Source: Absidia repens (lineage: Eukaryota > Mucoromycota > Mucoromycetes > Mucorales > Cunninghamellaceae). Taken from it: a DNA stretch of 64,000 nucleotides. The notes below the pieces were generated by a model. It was not told where the DNA came from. It was given only the letters and a program-made list of their open reading frames with translations, and searched no databases. Made by a program: the position numbers and the translations under genes. This document shows, piece after piece, positions 46,022 to 58,437 of this stretch; positions within the stretch are counted from its first letter, which is position 1, and each line of letters starts with the position of its first letter. The DNA is taken from positions 1,426,001 through 1,490,000 of the forward strand of contig MCGE01000001.1 in assembly GCA_002105175.1 (NCBI GenBank), given 5' to 3'.

Positions 46022-46609
46022 TTTGAAATTATCTGCAATGAGGGTGGTTGCTTGGTAGTTTTATGATTCAGTATTTTTATTATAGATAGTTAGCTAGTTA
46101 TATGTCTATGTGTTTGTTTGCTTGTTTTTTATCAATAAACTATCCATTAAAATCCAATTGTTATGTATATTGATTAAATTATTGTCTTCTTTTTCTTTTT
46201 TCTTTTTTTGCGCACAAACACACATGCCAATATTTTTTTAACACAGACATGTACTGTACATAGTTGGTGAATTTATTTGACAAAACAGACATTACGTACG
46301 AATGAGATGATATAAAAGAAAAAAAACAAATCATATTTTATGTAGATATAAATTGTGATAATTAAACTAAATTAGTATAATGATGGTACCATGGCTCATA
46401 CCCAAATATAAAGTAGTGTGAGTGAGTGTGCAAAGTGAAGGGTGGGTGTATCGTTTTGTAAAATAAACATAACTTAGGGCAAACCAGTTCATCAAAGAGG
46501 GTAAGCTATTCTACGTAAAATGGTAAACAATTCTACAGTGAAGTGGCAAACTAAACTTGATCAAATATGCTCCATGTTGAGCCCAAAATCATCATTAGAA
46601 GAGACCCGC

Positions 46610-47590
46610 AATGCTGATAATGCCGAGTGGTGTTGGCTGCTTCAAAAGAAATACAGACCCCCCAACATGCCGATAATGACTGCTGTCAAAGGAAGAAGGA
46701 GCCACTATGCTGTAAAAGTTGAAATGCTGCTTTTATTACTATGAGAATAGAACCACGATATTGATGGTGCGGTATGGTATTGATAGTTGTATAAAATAAA
46801 AAAACGAATAGAAAGAAGGCTTCCTTTTAGGTATCCATCACCTCATGAGTTTTCAAAAAATAAAAAAAGTAAAATAAATTCTTTCAACTTCCGCCCACGT
46901 GAAAGTTTATTTACTCCTATTTATTTATTTTTTCCTCCCTCTCTCTCTCCCACTTTCTCTTTCTTTCTTTCAATTTATTTTTTTCGTTAACAATTGCAGA
47001 CTCTATAGGATCATGTTGAGACTTGAAATAGTTGCAGATTAGTTTAGAAGTATTTTGAGCTCAGGGATTGCAATATGCATGGGGAAACCCTTTCATTTTG
47101 GATTTAGTATTTAGAACCATCATTAATTGGCTTTTTGGGGCCTTCATTAGCTTAGTTGGTATTAGTTTGCCCATAGATTGTATTGATATTTGAATAATGC
47201 GTATTTTTTTTTTACTTGCTTCAATGAAAAATGTCCTATTGGTCTCCCTAATGTCATGCGCAATAGATCAATTACATTAACATCATACACTTGGATTAGT
47301 CTTGACAATTGTTATATTTCTCAATAAACGATATTCATTTAGTCTTCTCATTCCTTGTACTGTACAGCATATTAGCTTCCCTTTTATAATCGCCCTTCAA
47401 GATTAGTGCTGATGATTCCTCAGATCTCCTAGTCACTCTCATGTCATCTCCCCAACGATCTCTTCTTACCATGAACCCCGGCTCTTAGTTTAGTATTTAC
47501 CCTATATGCTTCAATAAAGTATGCTCTTCTTATAATCCATCCTCTGACCTAGTATATGACGTGCAAAGTCGCTATTATGTTTATTCTATG
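46610..47590 (+). repeat. Dispersed repeat, copy B
   Basis: This is the second copy of the family seen at 24690-25600. Its marker is TTCAACTTCCGCCCACGTG (46884-46902 region), one or two bases different from the box in copies A and C. The core (about 47010-47160) has AGGGATTGCAATATGCATGG, GGAAACCCTTTCATTTTGG and GGATTTAGTATTTAG. Later AATAA-type signals are near 47193, 47323 and 47512, the last in GCTTCAATAAAGTATGCTC. Copy B shares sequence with A upstream of the box (TGGTGTTGGCTGCT… and TTATTACTATGAGAATAG…). All frames contain stops. Confidence 0.7.
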
Positions 47591-47861
47591 AGTCTCATAT
47601 CAAACAGATGAATTTTATATCACCCACTAAGACTATTCCTGCCCTCCCCTCTAGAGTCTCCGCGATTGATCGACAATCTTCGGTCACTTAATATCAAAAG
47701 TATCACTCAAACATCCAGTTAAAAAACGCTTATGGCTATCCCTGCACTAAATGGAGCAAAAAGAATCGCCAATATCTAACGCCTACAACTCACCTTCTAA
47801 CCAAAACCAAGTGTATTTTACCAACATGCCCTGGATCTCTTTTCCGATCCTTCACAGAAGG

Positions 47862-47864
<3 letters not shown>

Positions 47865-47896
<32 letters not shown>
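47865..47896. repeat. Poly(A) tract, 32 bases
   Basis: This uninterrupted run of A lies 275 bases beyond the end of repeat copy B and 276 bases before the ACC1 stop codon. It may be a nucleosome-excluding tract or a retroposed tail; there is no evidence to decide. Confidence 0.6.
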
Positions 47897-47897
<1 letters not shown>

Positions 47898-48171
47898 GAA
47901 GACACACGCAGGTAAGTTTTAAGAAACGTTTATTTGTAATATGTAAATAATAAAATAAAAAGGATGTACAAAACAAGATATAAAATGTTAAAAAAAGGGG
48001 AGCAATAAATATAAAATTTTTAAAAGAGGGTGTTTAAAAAATAAAAAATAAAAGACTAAGACTATATAGCATGCGTGTAAAGGGAGAGTGTGAGGGTGTA
48101 TTGTGTCAAAGTAGGATAAAAAAAGATGGGGTAAGGGAGGGGGGACATAATCTTCAAACATCAAACATCAA

Positions 48172-51100
48172 CTAAAACCGAGTGGTCAATTTCCGTAAGA
48201 TTTCCTTTTGTTCATCCACCGATAATCCTTCCAACAATTTGCTGAATCCTTCCACCACAGCGTCTTGATCAACAGCACCCAATGATACAATTTGTTCCGA
48301 ACAGCTGTCAGACTTGAGTTTGGCAACACGTTGATCAATGAGGTCACCACGCTTGTCAAGCCAGTCAGCCACACCTTGGTCGTTGCTTTGATATGATTCC
48401 GTAGTAGCATCGCTAACATCAGAGTGATACCATTGTTGTAATAAGGTTTGCATTTCCTTTCGTGAGAGTCGACTGTTGGCGTCCACCATCTTGCGGTAGG
48501 TGTATTCTTCCATCAATCTACGACGTACACGCCAGTAGAAGTATCGACGAGCGTATCTCCATTCCAAAGGCTTTCGGATCACACCCTTAGCTTCCATACG
48601 TCCAGCACGGTCATGCAAGTCGGCAAATTGAATGGCAATTTGTTGGTACACAGGCAAAAGTTCTTGTTCACGGGCTTCCACCTTTTGCTTGAGTTCGGTC
48701 TTCTTTTCCGAATCTTCAGCACCCAAGAGTTCGTTGAGTTGACGCTTAAGATCGGCATAAGTAGGATCAAGGCGTTCCATGGTAGCCAAGAGTTGAGGAC
48801 GGCGATACTTGATTTCAACAATACCTTCAGGTTCCAGCACACCACCACGAGCTTGCACATCAGCATACATTTCCATGTAGTCTTCGTTGATAGTAGGGTC
48901 AACCACCACCCAGGCACCACCACGGAGTTCACCATTGGGCACCACATACACAAAGACAGGTTGCTTGTAATTGCTAAGAGCATCGACGATTTGAGCACCG
49001 TACTTGAGGACTTCGTGGTACATATCACGTTGACCACCAGAGAAACCACGCCAGTTAGCAAAGATAATCAATGGCAATTGTTCACCCTTGTTAAAGTCGT
49101 TGATGGCTTGAGCAGTCTTGTACGCAGAATTAGGGAACCAAACACCACCAGCTTCCATGAAGACTTGTTCTTGAGAATCAGCGTTGGCGGGATCAGCAGG
49201 GACAATGTTTTCCACAGTACGAGTTTCGACAGCAACAACACCCATGGGGATACCACCGAGGCGAGCGCGACCGACAACAACAGTACGAGCCCATCCACTG
49301 AGAGTTTCGACAAAGGAGCCATGATCGAAGAAACCGCTGAGCCACTTACCGTTTTCGTTCTTACCAGTCAAGAAGAAGCGAGGATCGGAGGGGCCCTTGG
49401 GAGGCATGTATTCGATTTCACGATCGACAGGGTCAGCACCAAGACGCATTGTGACAGGAGCACCACGGAATTCAGGGACATAGGACAACCATTGGGTGAT
49501 CTTGACAATACCTTCCAAATCGTTTTCGGCAGTCAAGTGAGAAACACCATTCTTGTACATGATTTGAGTACCACCAAGTTGCAAGTTGGATGTATAAACT
49601 TCACGACCGAGCACCTTGTTCAAAGCGGGAGCACCAGTCAAAATAATAGGTTGACCTTCATTTTGGACTGTACGTTGACCAAGACGGACCAAATAAGCAC
49701 CGATACCAACAGATCGACATGTGACCAAAGTAATGGTGAAGATATCATCGTAAGCACGAGAAGTGGCACCAGCAATCAAACCAGAACCACGCAAGTTTTC
49801 CACACCCAATCCATCAGTATGACCAATAACATCAGTAATGCGGAATCGCTTTTCACCAGCTTCTTCGATTTCTTCGACCAAAACGCTCTTGGCATCACCG
49901 CTGTGGACAATGTTTTCATATTCTTCAGGTAAAAGATACAAGTAGTTGAAACCTTGAGAGGGGTTGGATTCATCCTTCCAGGCGGCATGGAAGCGGCTAA
50001 TGAGTTCATCAGCAAGACCAATACGGGCACCAGAGTTAGCAGAGAGGTAAACACGAGGAAGACCCATTTCACGAGCATATTCAGAGGCCTTGTAGAATAC
50101 CATATCTTCTTGCACACCGAAGGAGCCAATCTTGAAAGTGATATCGTTAGCAATGGCGACAACACGACGACCACGAGGATAGTCGGGAGTACGGAGAGTC
50201 AATAACCAGGCCACCATACCCACAGTGTTTGTACCAGGAGCACGATCAATTTCTTGCAAGTTGTTGTCTTCGTCCAATACCAATTCCTTGGCTTCAACCA
50301 CTTGGTTGGGAAGTTTGAGAGAGGCGTCGTTCTTCATGGCTTGAGCCCATTGGTTGTTGACGGCTTGACGGAATAATTCAGGGAAGTCATACACATAGGT
50401 AGTACCCATAAGATGAGCCTTGTAACGACGAGGTTGGAGCCATTCCTTGGTAGGGTGAGGGATAGATAAAGGTTGCATGTGCATGGAACCTGGGATCTTG
50501 CCAACAGATTTCAATACCCATCCACTCTTTTCAGTCTTGACTTCTTGGTACACATCCACCTTGAGAATAAATCCAGAGACGTTGTCCACAGTGAATCGTA
50601 AAGGAATGATAGGGGCATCAGGACGTTTTGATTGAATGTTGAATCGAATTTCGGCACCAGTGACACGTAATTTCCAGAGACGCTTACCATGACGGTCCAC
50701 AAAGTCCTTGAGAGCATGTTCGACTTCGTCAGCTTCGATAGCAAAGGTAGGAATGAAGTTGATGAAGAGATGGTTGCAGTCAGAGTTCTTGTATTCGTGA
50801 CTAACGATTTCCAACGTATCCAAAATGTCATTCAAGAGACGATCGCTTTCGGAGATGAGATAATCGGCAGTGCGCATGGAGTTCTTGACACGGCCAGGGC
50901 GGACCAAAGCACGAATAAAGAAGCGGCAGTCAGAAGGATTTTCCTTGGCCACAGCATAGTAGACATGCATTTGACGGTTTTCAATGAAGCAAGGCTTGAT
51001 GTCAAAGTTGGATAAGCGAGCCAATTCCAATTGATAGGCCATAGCGGGTTCAATGTGTCGAATCGTTTCATCTTCCAAGTAGTCTTGACCTTCACGGAAA

Positions 51101-54100
51101 GTATAGTAATCGGGCCATTGGTTGGCACGACAGACGACCACGGTAATACGACGAAGGTTGGCCTTACGGAATTCAGCAGTGTGAGCACTGATCAAGCTAG
51201 CAATCTTGGGTCTCCAGTAGTTGGCGCCATCGACATCATTGGCATCAGCACGGACAGCAATATTCAAAATGTTTTCCATACGTTGTTCCTTTGATTCGCT
51301 GACCTTGTGTTGCATCATAGGGGGTAAAGGTTCTTCTTCAAAGGCAGACAAAATGCGAGGCAATTGAGCTTGGAGGTCATCCAAAGAGTGTACAGCAGTC
51401 ATGGCACCAGTACGCACAGGTTCTTCTTCAGTCTTGTTCAATAAGAAGGTCAAATCAGAGTAAGAAGCAATACGCTTGTTTGAGTCACCAAGTCCAACAG
51501 CAGATTGAAGCAAGAACTTCCAGGCGATAATGTAAGGTTGGTGTTCCAAGTTGTAAGCCACGTCCAAGATCTTGTAAGCATGGTAGGAGCGACGGCAATA
51601 CACTTCCAAAGCGGCCAAAGCAATATAGCTATCTTCATGGTAGAAGAAGTTGGGGAGGACATCAAAGACATTGAACTTGGTATCAATCAAATCTTTGAAT
51701 GCATCATAGCTTGGGGTACGATATTCTGAGCCTCCACCATAAACGCTTTCAGTGACAGAAGACTTGAGGATGTTGTACATTTGGGCTTGACGTTCTTCGT
51801 AGGATGGAAGTTGACAGAGGATGAGGTATTCGCGAGCTTTGAGAGTCACCTTTTGAGTAGCACGGCTATCGATTTCTGAGAGACGTTTCAAGATGGGCAA
51901 GAAGCATTTGTCCAAGGCATCGGCGGAAGTAGAGGGATAAACAATGTCCAAGAGCATGAGCACCAAGTTGTTTTTGATATTCACCTTGGCATGAGACAAA
52001 ATAATACCAAGTACCTTCTCTAAATCGTCCTTGTTTTGATCACGAAGCGATAAAATGACTTCTTCATCACGGTTTTGGCTTCTGAAGAGGACTTCCACAT
52101 CATAATATTGTTCCATCAAATCCACATACACCGCATATTCATGTTGCTTCAATCCTTTGCTGTAACGGTTGGTGATATCGACGATAGGAGCGACGCTTGT
52201 CTTGAATGCGTTTGCTTCGGATTGGGTAGTCAAATTGTCGCGGGCAAAAGATTCGATCAATTGGTTGAGTTCGTGAGCAGGGAATTCCTTTTGAGCACCA
52301 TGAGATTGTTCGACATAGGCATGTAATTGTTGTTCCAAGCGTTGAGGAATACGGCCAGATAATACAGACATGATGGCGTTCATTTCAGAGTAAGGAAGTT
52401 CAGGATCGCGCAAAATAGCAGACAAATCCTTGACCACAGTTTGGATCAAAGCTTGGTTGTCATATCCTTGTAAAACATATTCCAACACATTCTTTGTAGC
52501 GGAGAAGCGTTGATGGGGCTTGTCACCGACAATATGAGGAGGACCATAAGTAGGCACCTTACCAGTGAAAGGCAAAGCATGTTTGACACGACTAGGATCG
52601 TCCAAAGACAAAATACCAATAATATCACCAGCTTCAAGAGTAGCGCCAACTTGTTTGATAAATTGGACGTGACCATCTTCTGAGGCCACCAGAGGCATGT
52701 ACATTTTCATGACCTAAAGATTATAATATTGTTAGTTGAAGCCATAAATCACTTTCCCTTCATCTCCCCTTTCAAGTATGCTAAAACCCCCCACCCGTGT
52801 ATTTACCTCGATTTCAGCATAAGCTTCGCCAGATTTGATATGATCACCATTTTCAAGTAATAAGCTGACCAATTTACCAGGAGAGGGAGAACGCAATTGA
52901 GTAGGATCGCTTTCCTTTTCCAACAAACAAGTCTTGCCATCAATCATCAAGCGAGTAGCTTGCACTTCTTCGCGGGAGTAAGTAGTATGAGAGCGGCCGT
53001 TCAAAGACACCAAGAGACCACCATCAGAAAGATCACGCACACCGACTTGAGTCTTTGTACCGTTCAAATAAAGAGCATAGATGCCAGGAGCAGAACGAGT
53101 AACGGTGAAGTTGTAGCGGACGTTTTCGTAGATAAAGTCAACGGTAAAGACGGTCTTCAATGTTTCCTTGCTAGGCACTTGACCCTTTTCCAGAGACAAT
53201 TTGAATTGTTGCCAGCATTCTTCAGATGCCATGTGAGCTTTGGTAACAGCACCGCAGAATACAGCAAGCATGGTGTCAGGGCGTTCAGCAGTCAATTTCT
53301 TTGAGATAAGCATATCCAACCAACCAGTGTTGATGGTGTTGTCGGCAAAGTCGGGTGTTTCCAAAAGTCGAATGATGTATTCCACAGTAGTTCTGAAATC
53401 ACCGCGAATGGAGAGTTCCTTCAAAGCAATAACCATGTTCTTTCGAGATTGCTGACGGTTTTCACCATAGGCGAAGATGTGACCAAATTGAGAATCGGCA
53501 TATTCATGCATAGCACCAGAAGAGACCACAGAGAAGTAACCCCATACGTTCGTACTAGATCGGAAATTGAGTTCTTGCATGATACCACCGGAAGGTTTGA
53601 ACCCAGCATCGGGATTTTCAGCAGTGATACGAACAGCAATGACATGGCCTTTGGGGACAGGGCGACGATGGGATTGCAGAGAGGTAGGGTTTTCCAAATC
53701 GAAGTCGATTTCTGAAGAGCTGTTGGGTTGGACACCATACAAGACACGGATATCACGGATACGATGCATAGGAATACCCATAGCAATTTGAAGTTGAGCA
53801 GCAGGCAAATTGACACCAGAAACCATTTCAGTGGTAGGATGTTCGACTTGAAGACGAGGATTCAATTCCAAAAAGTAGAATTTTTCATCATAATGGCTGT
53901 AAAGATATTCGACAGTACCAGCGGAGACGTAACCCACCAATTTTCCAAGACGGACAGCAGCCTTTTCCATTTGTTCGAAGATTTCAGGTTTGGCAATAGT
54001 AACAGGAGCTTCTTCAATAATCTTTTGATGACGACGTTGTACAGAGCAATCACGACCAAACAAACTGATAGCGTTGCCGTATTGATCAGCCAACAATTGC

Positions 54101-55144
54101 ACTTCCAAATGGCGCGCATTACCAGCAAGCTTCATGATAAAGATAGGAGAGCCAGGAATTTCACCTTGGACTTGATGGAATGATTGTTTGAATGTTGAAG
54201 CATCGTCCACCTTTCGAATACCTTTACCACCACCACCTTCCGAAGCCTTGATCATGACAGGATAACCAATTTTTTCAGCCGAAGCCAAACCTTCTTCAGC
54301 AGTCTTGACACAAGCAGAAGAATAAGCAGCATCAGGAACAATGACGTGACCATTGTCATCCAATTTTGTATCAGTGACACCATCACCACTCCAGCCCATT
54401 GTTGGTACGTCGGCACTTTGAGCAACAATAGTAGAAGAGATTTTGTCACCCAAGGAACGCATTGCCGAAGCAGGAGGACCAATAAAGAGACACTTGTATT
54501 TGGATTTGGCCAACATTTCAGGTAAGCGAGGATTTTCGGAAGCATGACCCCTAAAACAATAACAAAAAAATTTTAAGATTAACAAACAATATAGTGGCAT
54601 GTCACATCCCTTTTGCCGCCACCGCCGCCGTCGTCATCACCATATCCTCCCCCATCCCACTTTTTTTTTTGTTTCAACTTACCAACCAGCCCACACAGCA
54701 TGTACAGCAGTACGTTCAGCCACGTCCACAATCAAGTCCACGTTGGCATAATTGTTGTTGTTGGATCCACCAGGTACTTCGACATAGTTGTCAGCCATAC
54801 GAATATATTCCGCGTTTGCCTTCAAATCTTCAGGAGTAGCCATCACAGTGAATTCAATCGCCCGTTCATTGCCAAAGGTTTCATAAGCCCATTTGCGTAC
54901 GGATCGAATTTCCTTCATAGCAGCCATACCATTGTTTGCAATCAATACCTTGGAGATGACAGTGTGACCTTCATGAGCTTCGACGAAATCCTTGACAGGA
55001 TCTTGAGGGGCCTTTTCTACAGAATTTCCACCTATACAATGTAGTAACAAAGTGTTAATGAATATCACTTCTACTATATGATGTTCCCCTTCCTTTTGCA
55101 TACGTACCTAAAAAGTGACTTGGTAAACTTTTATGATCAACCAT
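48172..55144 (-). CDS. ACC1: Acetyl-CoA carboxylase (cytosolic, multidomain)
   Basis: ACC carboxylates acetyl-CoA to malonyl-CoA, the committed step of fatty acid synthesis. Four exons (55144-55108, 55031-54683, 54550-52807, 52713-48172) give about 2,230 residues, the fungal length. The start is [13 protein letters not shown]. The biotin carboxylase domain follows ([22 protein letters not shown]-grasp loop [46 protein letters not shown]). The biotinyl carrier domain has [14 protein letters not shown] with the acceptor Lys. The central domain comes next, then the carboxyltransferase halves ([57 protein letters not shown]). The stop is TAG 48174-48172. The third intron (52714-52806) falls exactly before VMKM. 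A single intact gene; no second isoform is seen in the window. Confidence 0.98.
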
Positions 55145-56188
55145 GTGTGTATGTTGTAATATGTATAGAGATGCGTGTTGTCAATAATCAACTGTTGTAG
55201 AGATGCGGCACAATAAATAAAATAGGAAGCAGTAAATAAAAATAAAAAAAAGAAGAAGAAAAGAGAAGTGAATTCCTTTTTTTTTCACTCAAAGGGGAAG
55301 GGGGTAGATGAAGAAGAGGGGAAGGTTGGAAAGGAGGTAAAGAAGGGAAAACACAAAAAACATGAAAAGCCCTTAAGTTTGGGTTTTAAAAAAAATTGTT
55401 GAGTGCGGTGTTTGAAATTACACCAGACCCCACCTATCGACGGGAAGGATTGCCCCAACGACAGTGTTACTTTCTAATAGTTGATAGGCTAATCCATCCT
55501 TTTTTGCTTTGGGGTCATTGTTGCCACTGTGTATTTATTTTTGAAAGATTGGGGGAATTAAAAAAATTTTCCAAAGGGGTGGAGGGATTAATCTACGAAA
55601 ATGCCAAAGGCACAAAATAGGGTTCTCTCATTCTCCTTTAATTCTATCATGGACCTGCCAATTTTTTTTTTTAATATAATATAAATATGATGTCCAGTGC
55701 GCTATATTGTATCGATGTTCTATCCCAATCTGAGATAAAAAAATAAAAAAAGAACCAGACTACACTATTTAATATACGTTTACGTCTATCACCCGACTTG
55801 AAATGGGCTTGAGCTATTTTCAGTGTATGTTATCTCACTGATGTCGAGTACCCCCTTTTTTAGTGCTGGATGACACTTAGCTTGCCACGGTGTTATAATT
55901 CACAAAATCCCTATCTATATTATTAGATTTAATACAACTAACTAATCGGTTCCCTTTTTTTCTATTCCAGTGCTAATCATTGAGATCCATCCACCCAGAA
56001 AAAAAAATCCCGCTTACTCTTCATCCCCAAAAGATGGACCTTTTTTTACTTTTTGCATGAACAGTCGTACAAGCGAAGAACGGGTCTGTGTGTAACCTTT
56101 TACTTCGCATTTATTTTAACATGAAAGTGATTGTCAATTTCAAAATGGTTCTAACGCAATAAAAACGAACCCTTGCACACCCGACAAT

Positions 56189-56224
<36 letters not shown>

Positions 56225-56747
56225 GTCGATCTTCCTTTGGGGTCATTCATATAATAATATATATGTATATATATAGATATTTGTTTGAAGAAGAGAGTCA
56301 CAGATAAATTGTAACTCAAAAACCACTATTCATTCAATTTGATCAATAAATATTATCATATCAAAAAGACTTAGATACAAACGGCAGCAATCTTACAACC
56401 ATAGTAATGATGAAAATAAAAAAAAACAATTTTATTGGGAGAGAAGATAGTCATATAAAAAACATAATACAAAGGCAAAATAAAACACATAGTCAACAAT
56501 CGATCGATCCATCATGATAATAATAAAATATAACAAAAGTATCCAAAACTACACCTAATACTAAATAAGGAGATAATGGAGTAACAATAATAATAATAAA
56601 AATAACAATAAAGTCGTATATACAGGATCATATAAAAAAGAGGATTGAAATGGACGGAGGAGAAAGAAAGAGAGGTAAAGAAGAATAGCGGATGATGATA
56701 AGATGATAAAAATGATAATAGAAGATCCTACATATGCACACAAATCA
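55145..56747. other. ACC1 promoter and C2H2 gene 3' region, 1.6 kb
   Basis: The left part is the ACC1 leader and promoter, with several A/T runs. AAATCCCGC occurs at 56005-56013, with no E-box next to it. A 30-base A tract spans 56190-56219. A (TA)n-like stretch lies near 56257-56275. The right end is the 3' flank of the zinc-finger gene. No gene was recognised. Confidence 0.5.
56190..56219. repeat. Poly(A) tract, 30 bases
   Basis: An uninterrupted A run between the ACC1 promoter and the C2H2 gene. Tracts of this size recur in the window (18457-18496, 47865-47896). Confidence 0.6.
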
Positions 56748-58437
56748 CTAGTAGTTGATGGTATTTGTGGAAAATCCAGCGGCAGCAGCAGCAGCGGCAG
56801 CGGCATGTTGTTGTTGCTGATGATGATGATGAGGATGATGATGAGGATGATGAGGATGCATTAAGTTGGAATGAGGAACTGGCGGAGGGGGTGGAGGGGG
56901 TACACCGGCAGCCATCCAATGGTTTGATGGGGGTGGGGGTGGATACATACCAGTTGGTAAAGGTGGAGGCGGAGGTAAAGGGTGATGAAGCATGGATGGC
57001 GCCGAATGGTGGTGGGACGACATTAATGGTAATGGTGGTGGTGGTTGTACATGCTGATGACCTTGCACACGTTGCTGATGATGTTGATCTTGTGGTAGTT
57101 GTTTCTGTTCCGATGTGGCGGTGGTGGCAGTGGTGCTTGTGACTGTATTAGTTGTATTCGTTCCATTCTTCTTGTTTTTCCCTTGACTTTCACGTTTTTG
57201 TTTTCGCCACATTTTACGAAGTTCTTTGAATTCAGACGGATGTCGTTTTGGTCCCTATATGAAGCAAAAATCGAGTTATAATGTGTTTGATCAAGTAAAT
57301 AGAGTTCTTTTTTTTTCTTACATGATTTTGCATTTGTACGTGAGCGTTGAGATGATTCAAAGTACCATAAGACTTGGTGCACCCAAAATGATTACAATGA
57401 TAAAGTCGTTCTACTTCATTATATTTTCGTCGAGGTCGTTTCTTTTGATTTACTCCAGGTAGTGATACAAATGAGAAGACCTTTTGACTTTGTGGTTGTT
57501 CCATTGAATATTGATCGTAGGAAGTGGGTGGTGAAGGAAGATGCTGATGGTGATGGTGATGATGCTGGTGAGAATGTAGAGGAGGGGGAGGATGATGGCT
57601 AAACCTTGCTGTTGAAGGTACATGTTGTGTATATGGTGATTGAGTTGACATGATGGATGGAGGCGCTGTTGATGATGGAGCTACACCAGTATGAAAAGCA
57701 ATAGTGTTGACGCTTTCAGCAGCAACAGCAGAAGGCACCACACCAGTTGTTGTTGGATGATAAGTAGGGGGCATGGTCAGGTAGTATCGATCGCTTGCGC
57801 CTGTAGCTGTAGTAGTGGTAACTGGTACAGATGATGTTGTCACAGGTGGTCGATAATACATGTCAGGATGAGAGGATGGGATTTTTGGATGAGAAGGTAC
57901 CGTTGGTGAAGGTTGATACATTGTTGAAGGACGGCTGGTGATGGCAGGTGTGGTTGTTGATAAAGTGTTGGTACTGGCTGTGTCAGTATTATTATTGGAG
58001 TGCGAATAAGGGGAAGGCTGTTCAGTGGTGGCTGACAGAGCGCTCTCTCCATTGGTGTCCTGAGTGGATGCTGCCGACGTTGCTGAGACAAGAGAGGCTG
58101 ATCGTTGTTGCTGTTGCTGTTGTTGTTGTTGTTGCTGTTGTTGTTGTTGTTGTTGTTGTTGTTGCCCTGGTTTTGATGAAGGGAGCAATTGAGACAAAGG
58201 TGGTAATGAGGTTGTAGAAAAGGCAGCAACAGCATCAGCCATTTCTTGTTCGGTATCGGAATGTGGAGGAATTGTCATTTGCTGGTCACAGTAAACTGAG
58301 GTTGGAGGTGCTGACATTAGTGATTTATCTTCTTGGAAGTAATCTGTCGAGGGGTAGAATCCTGCAGCAGCGGCAGCGGCAGCGGCAGCAGCAACATGCT
58401 GTTGTTGTTGAAGTCGTTGCTGTGAAGGACCGGACAT
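56748..58437 (-). CDS. Single C2H2 zinc-finger protein with long homopolymer regions
   Basis: This is a predicted nuclear DNA-binding regulator. The start is ATG 58437 (MSGPSQQRL…). The N-terminal half is rich in Gln, Ala, Ser, Thr and Pro, with about 20 consecutive Gln encoded at 58103-58164 and Ala runs. The conserved part is KVFSFVSLPGVNQKKRPRRK, then the finger in ERLYHCNHFGCTKSYGTLNHLNAHVQMQNH (C-x4-C-x12-H-x5-H), then GPKRHPSEFKELRKMWRKQK after the only intron (about 57257-57320). The C-terminus is Pro-, His- and Ala-rich (PPPPPLPTGMYPPPPPS…, HHPHHHHQQQQHAAAA…) and stops at 56750-56748. The finger plus RRK/GPKRHPSEFKELRK surroundings form a recognisable fungal family, but I do not assign a named member. 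Target genes are unknown. Confidence 0.85.
58103..58164 (-). repeat. CAA/CAG repeat encoding polyglutamine in the C2H2 protein
   Basis: Around twenty Gln codons in a row on the coding strand, mostly CAA with some CAG. It is probably variable between isolates and may act as an activation-domain-like region. Confidence 0.8.

Larger units (their letters stand above)
46022..48171. other. Gene-poor stretch, 2.1 kb, with repeat copy B
   Basis: The PMI 3' UTR (AATAAA near 46133) is followed by AT-rich DNA, repeat copy B and a 32-base A tract (47865-47896). The ACC1 3' flank ends the stretch. A 74-codon frame at 46520-46744 overlaps the start of copy B and has no family match I recognise. Confidence 0.5.

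Noticed and set aside
46520..46744. A 74-codon plus-strand frame at the start of repeat copy B
   Set aside because: The matching part of copy A has stops in the corresponding frame, so coding is not conserved between copies.
48613..49932. A 439-codon open frame on the plus strand opposite the ACC1 carboxyltransferase region
   Set aside because: It is the exact antisense of a highly conserved coding exon. Strong codon bias in ACC1 removes stop codons on the opposite strand, and its translation has no family features.
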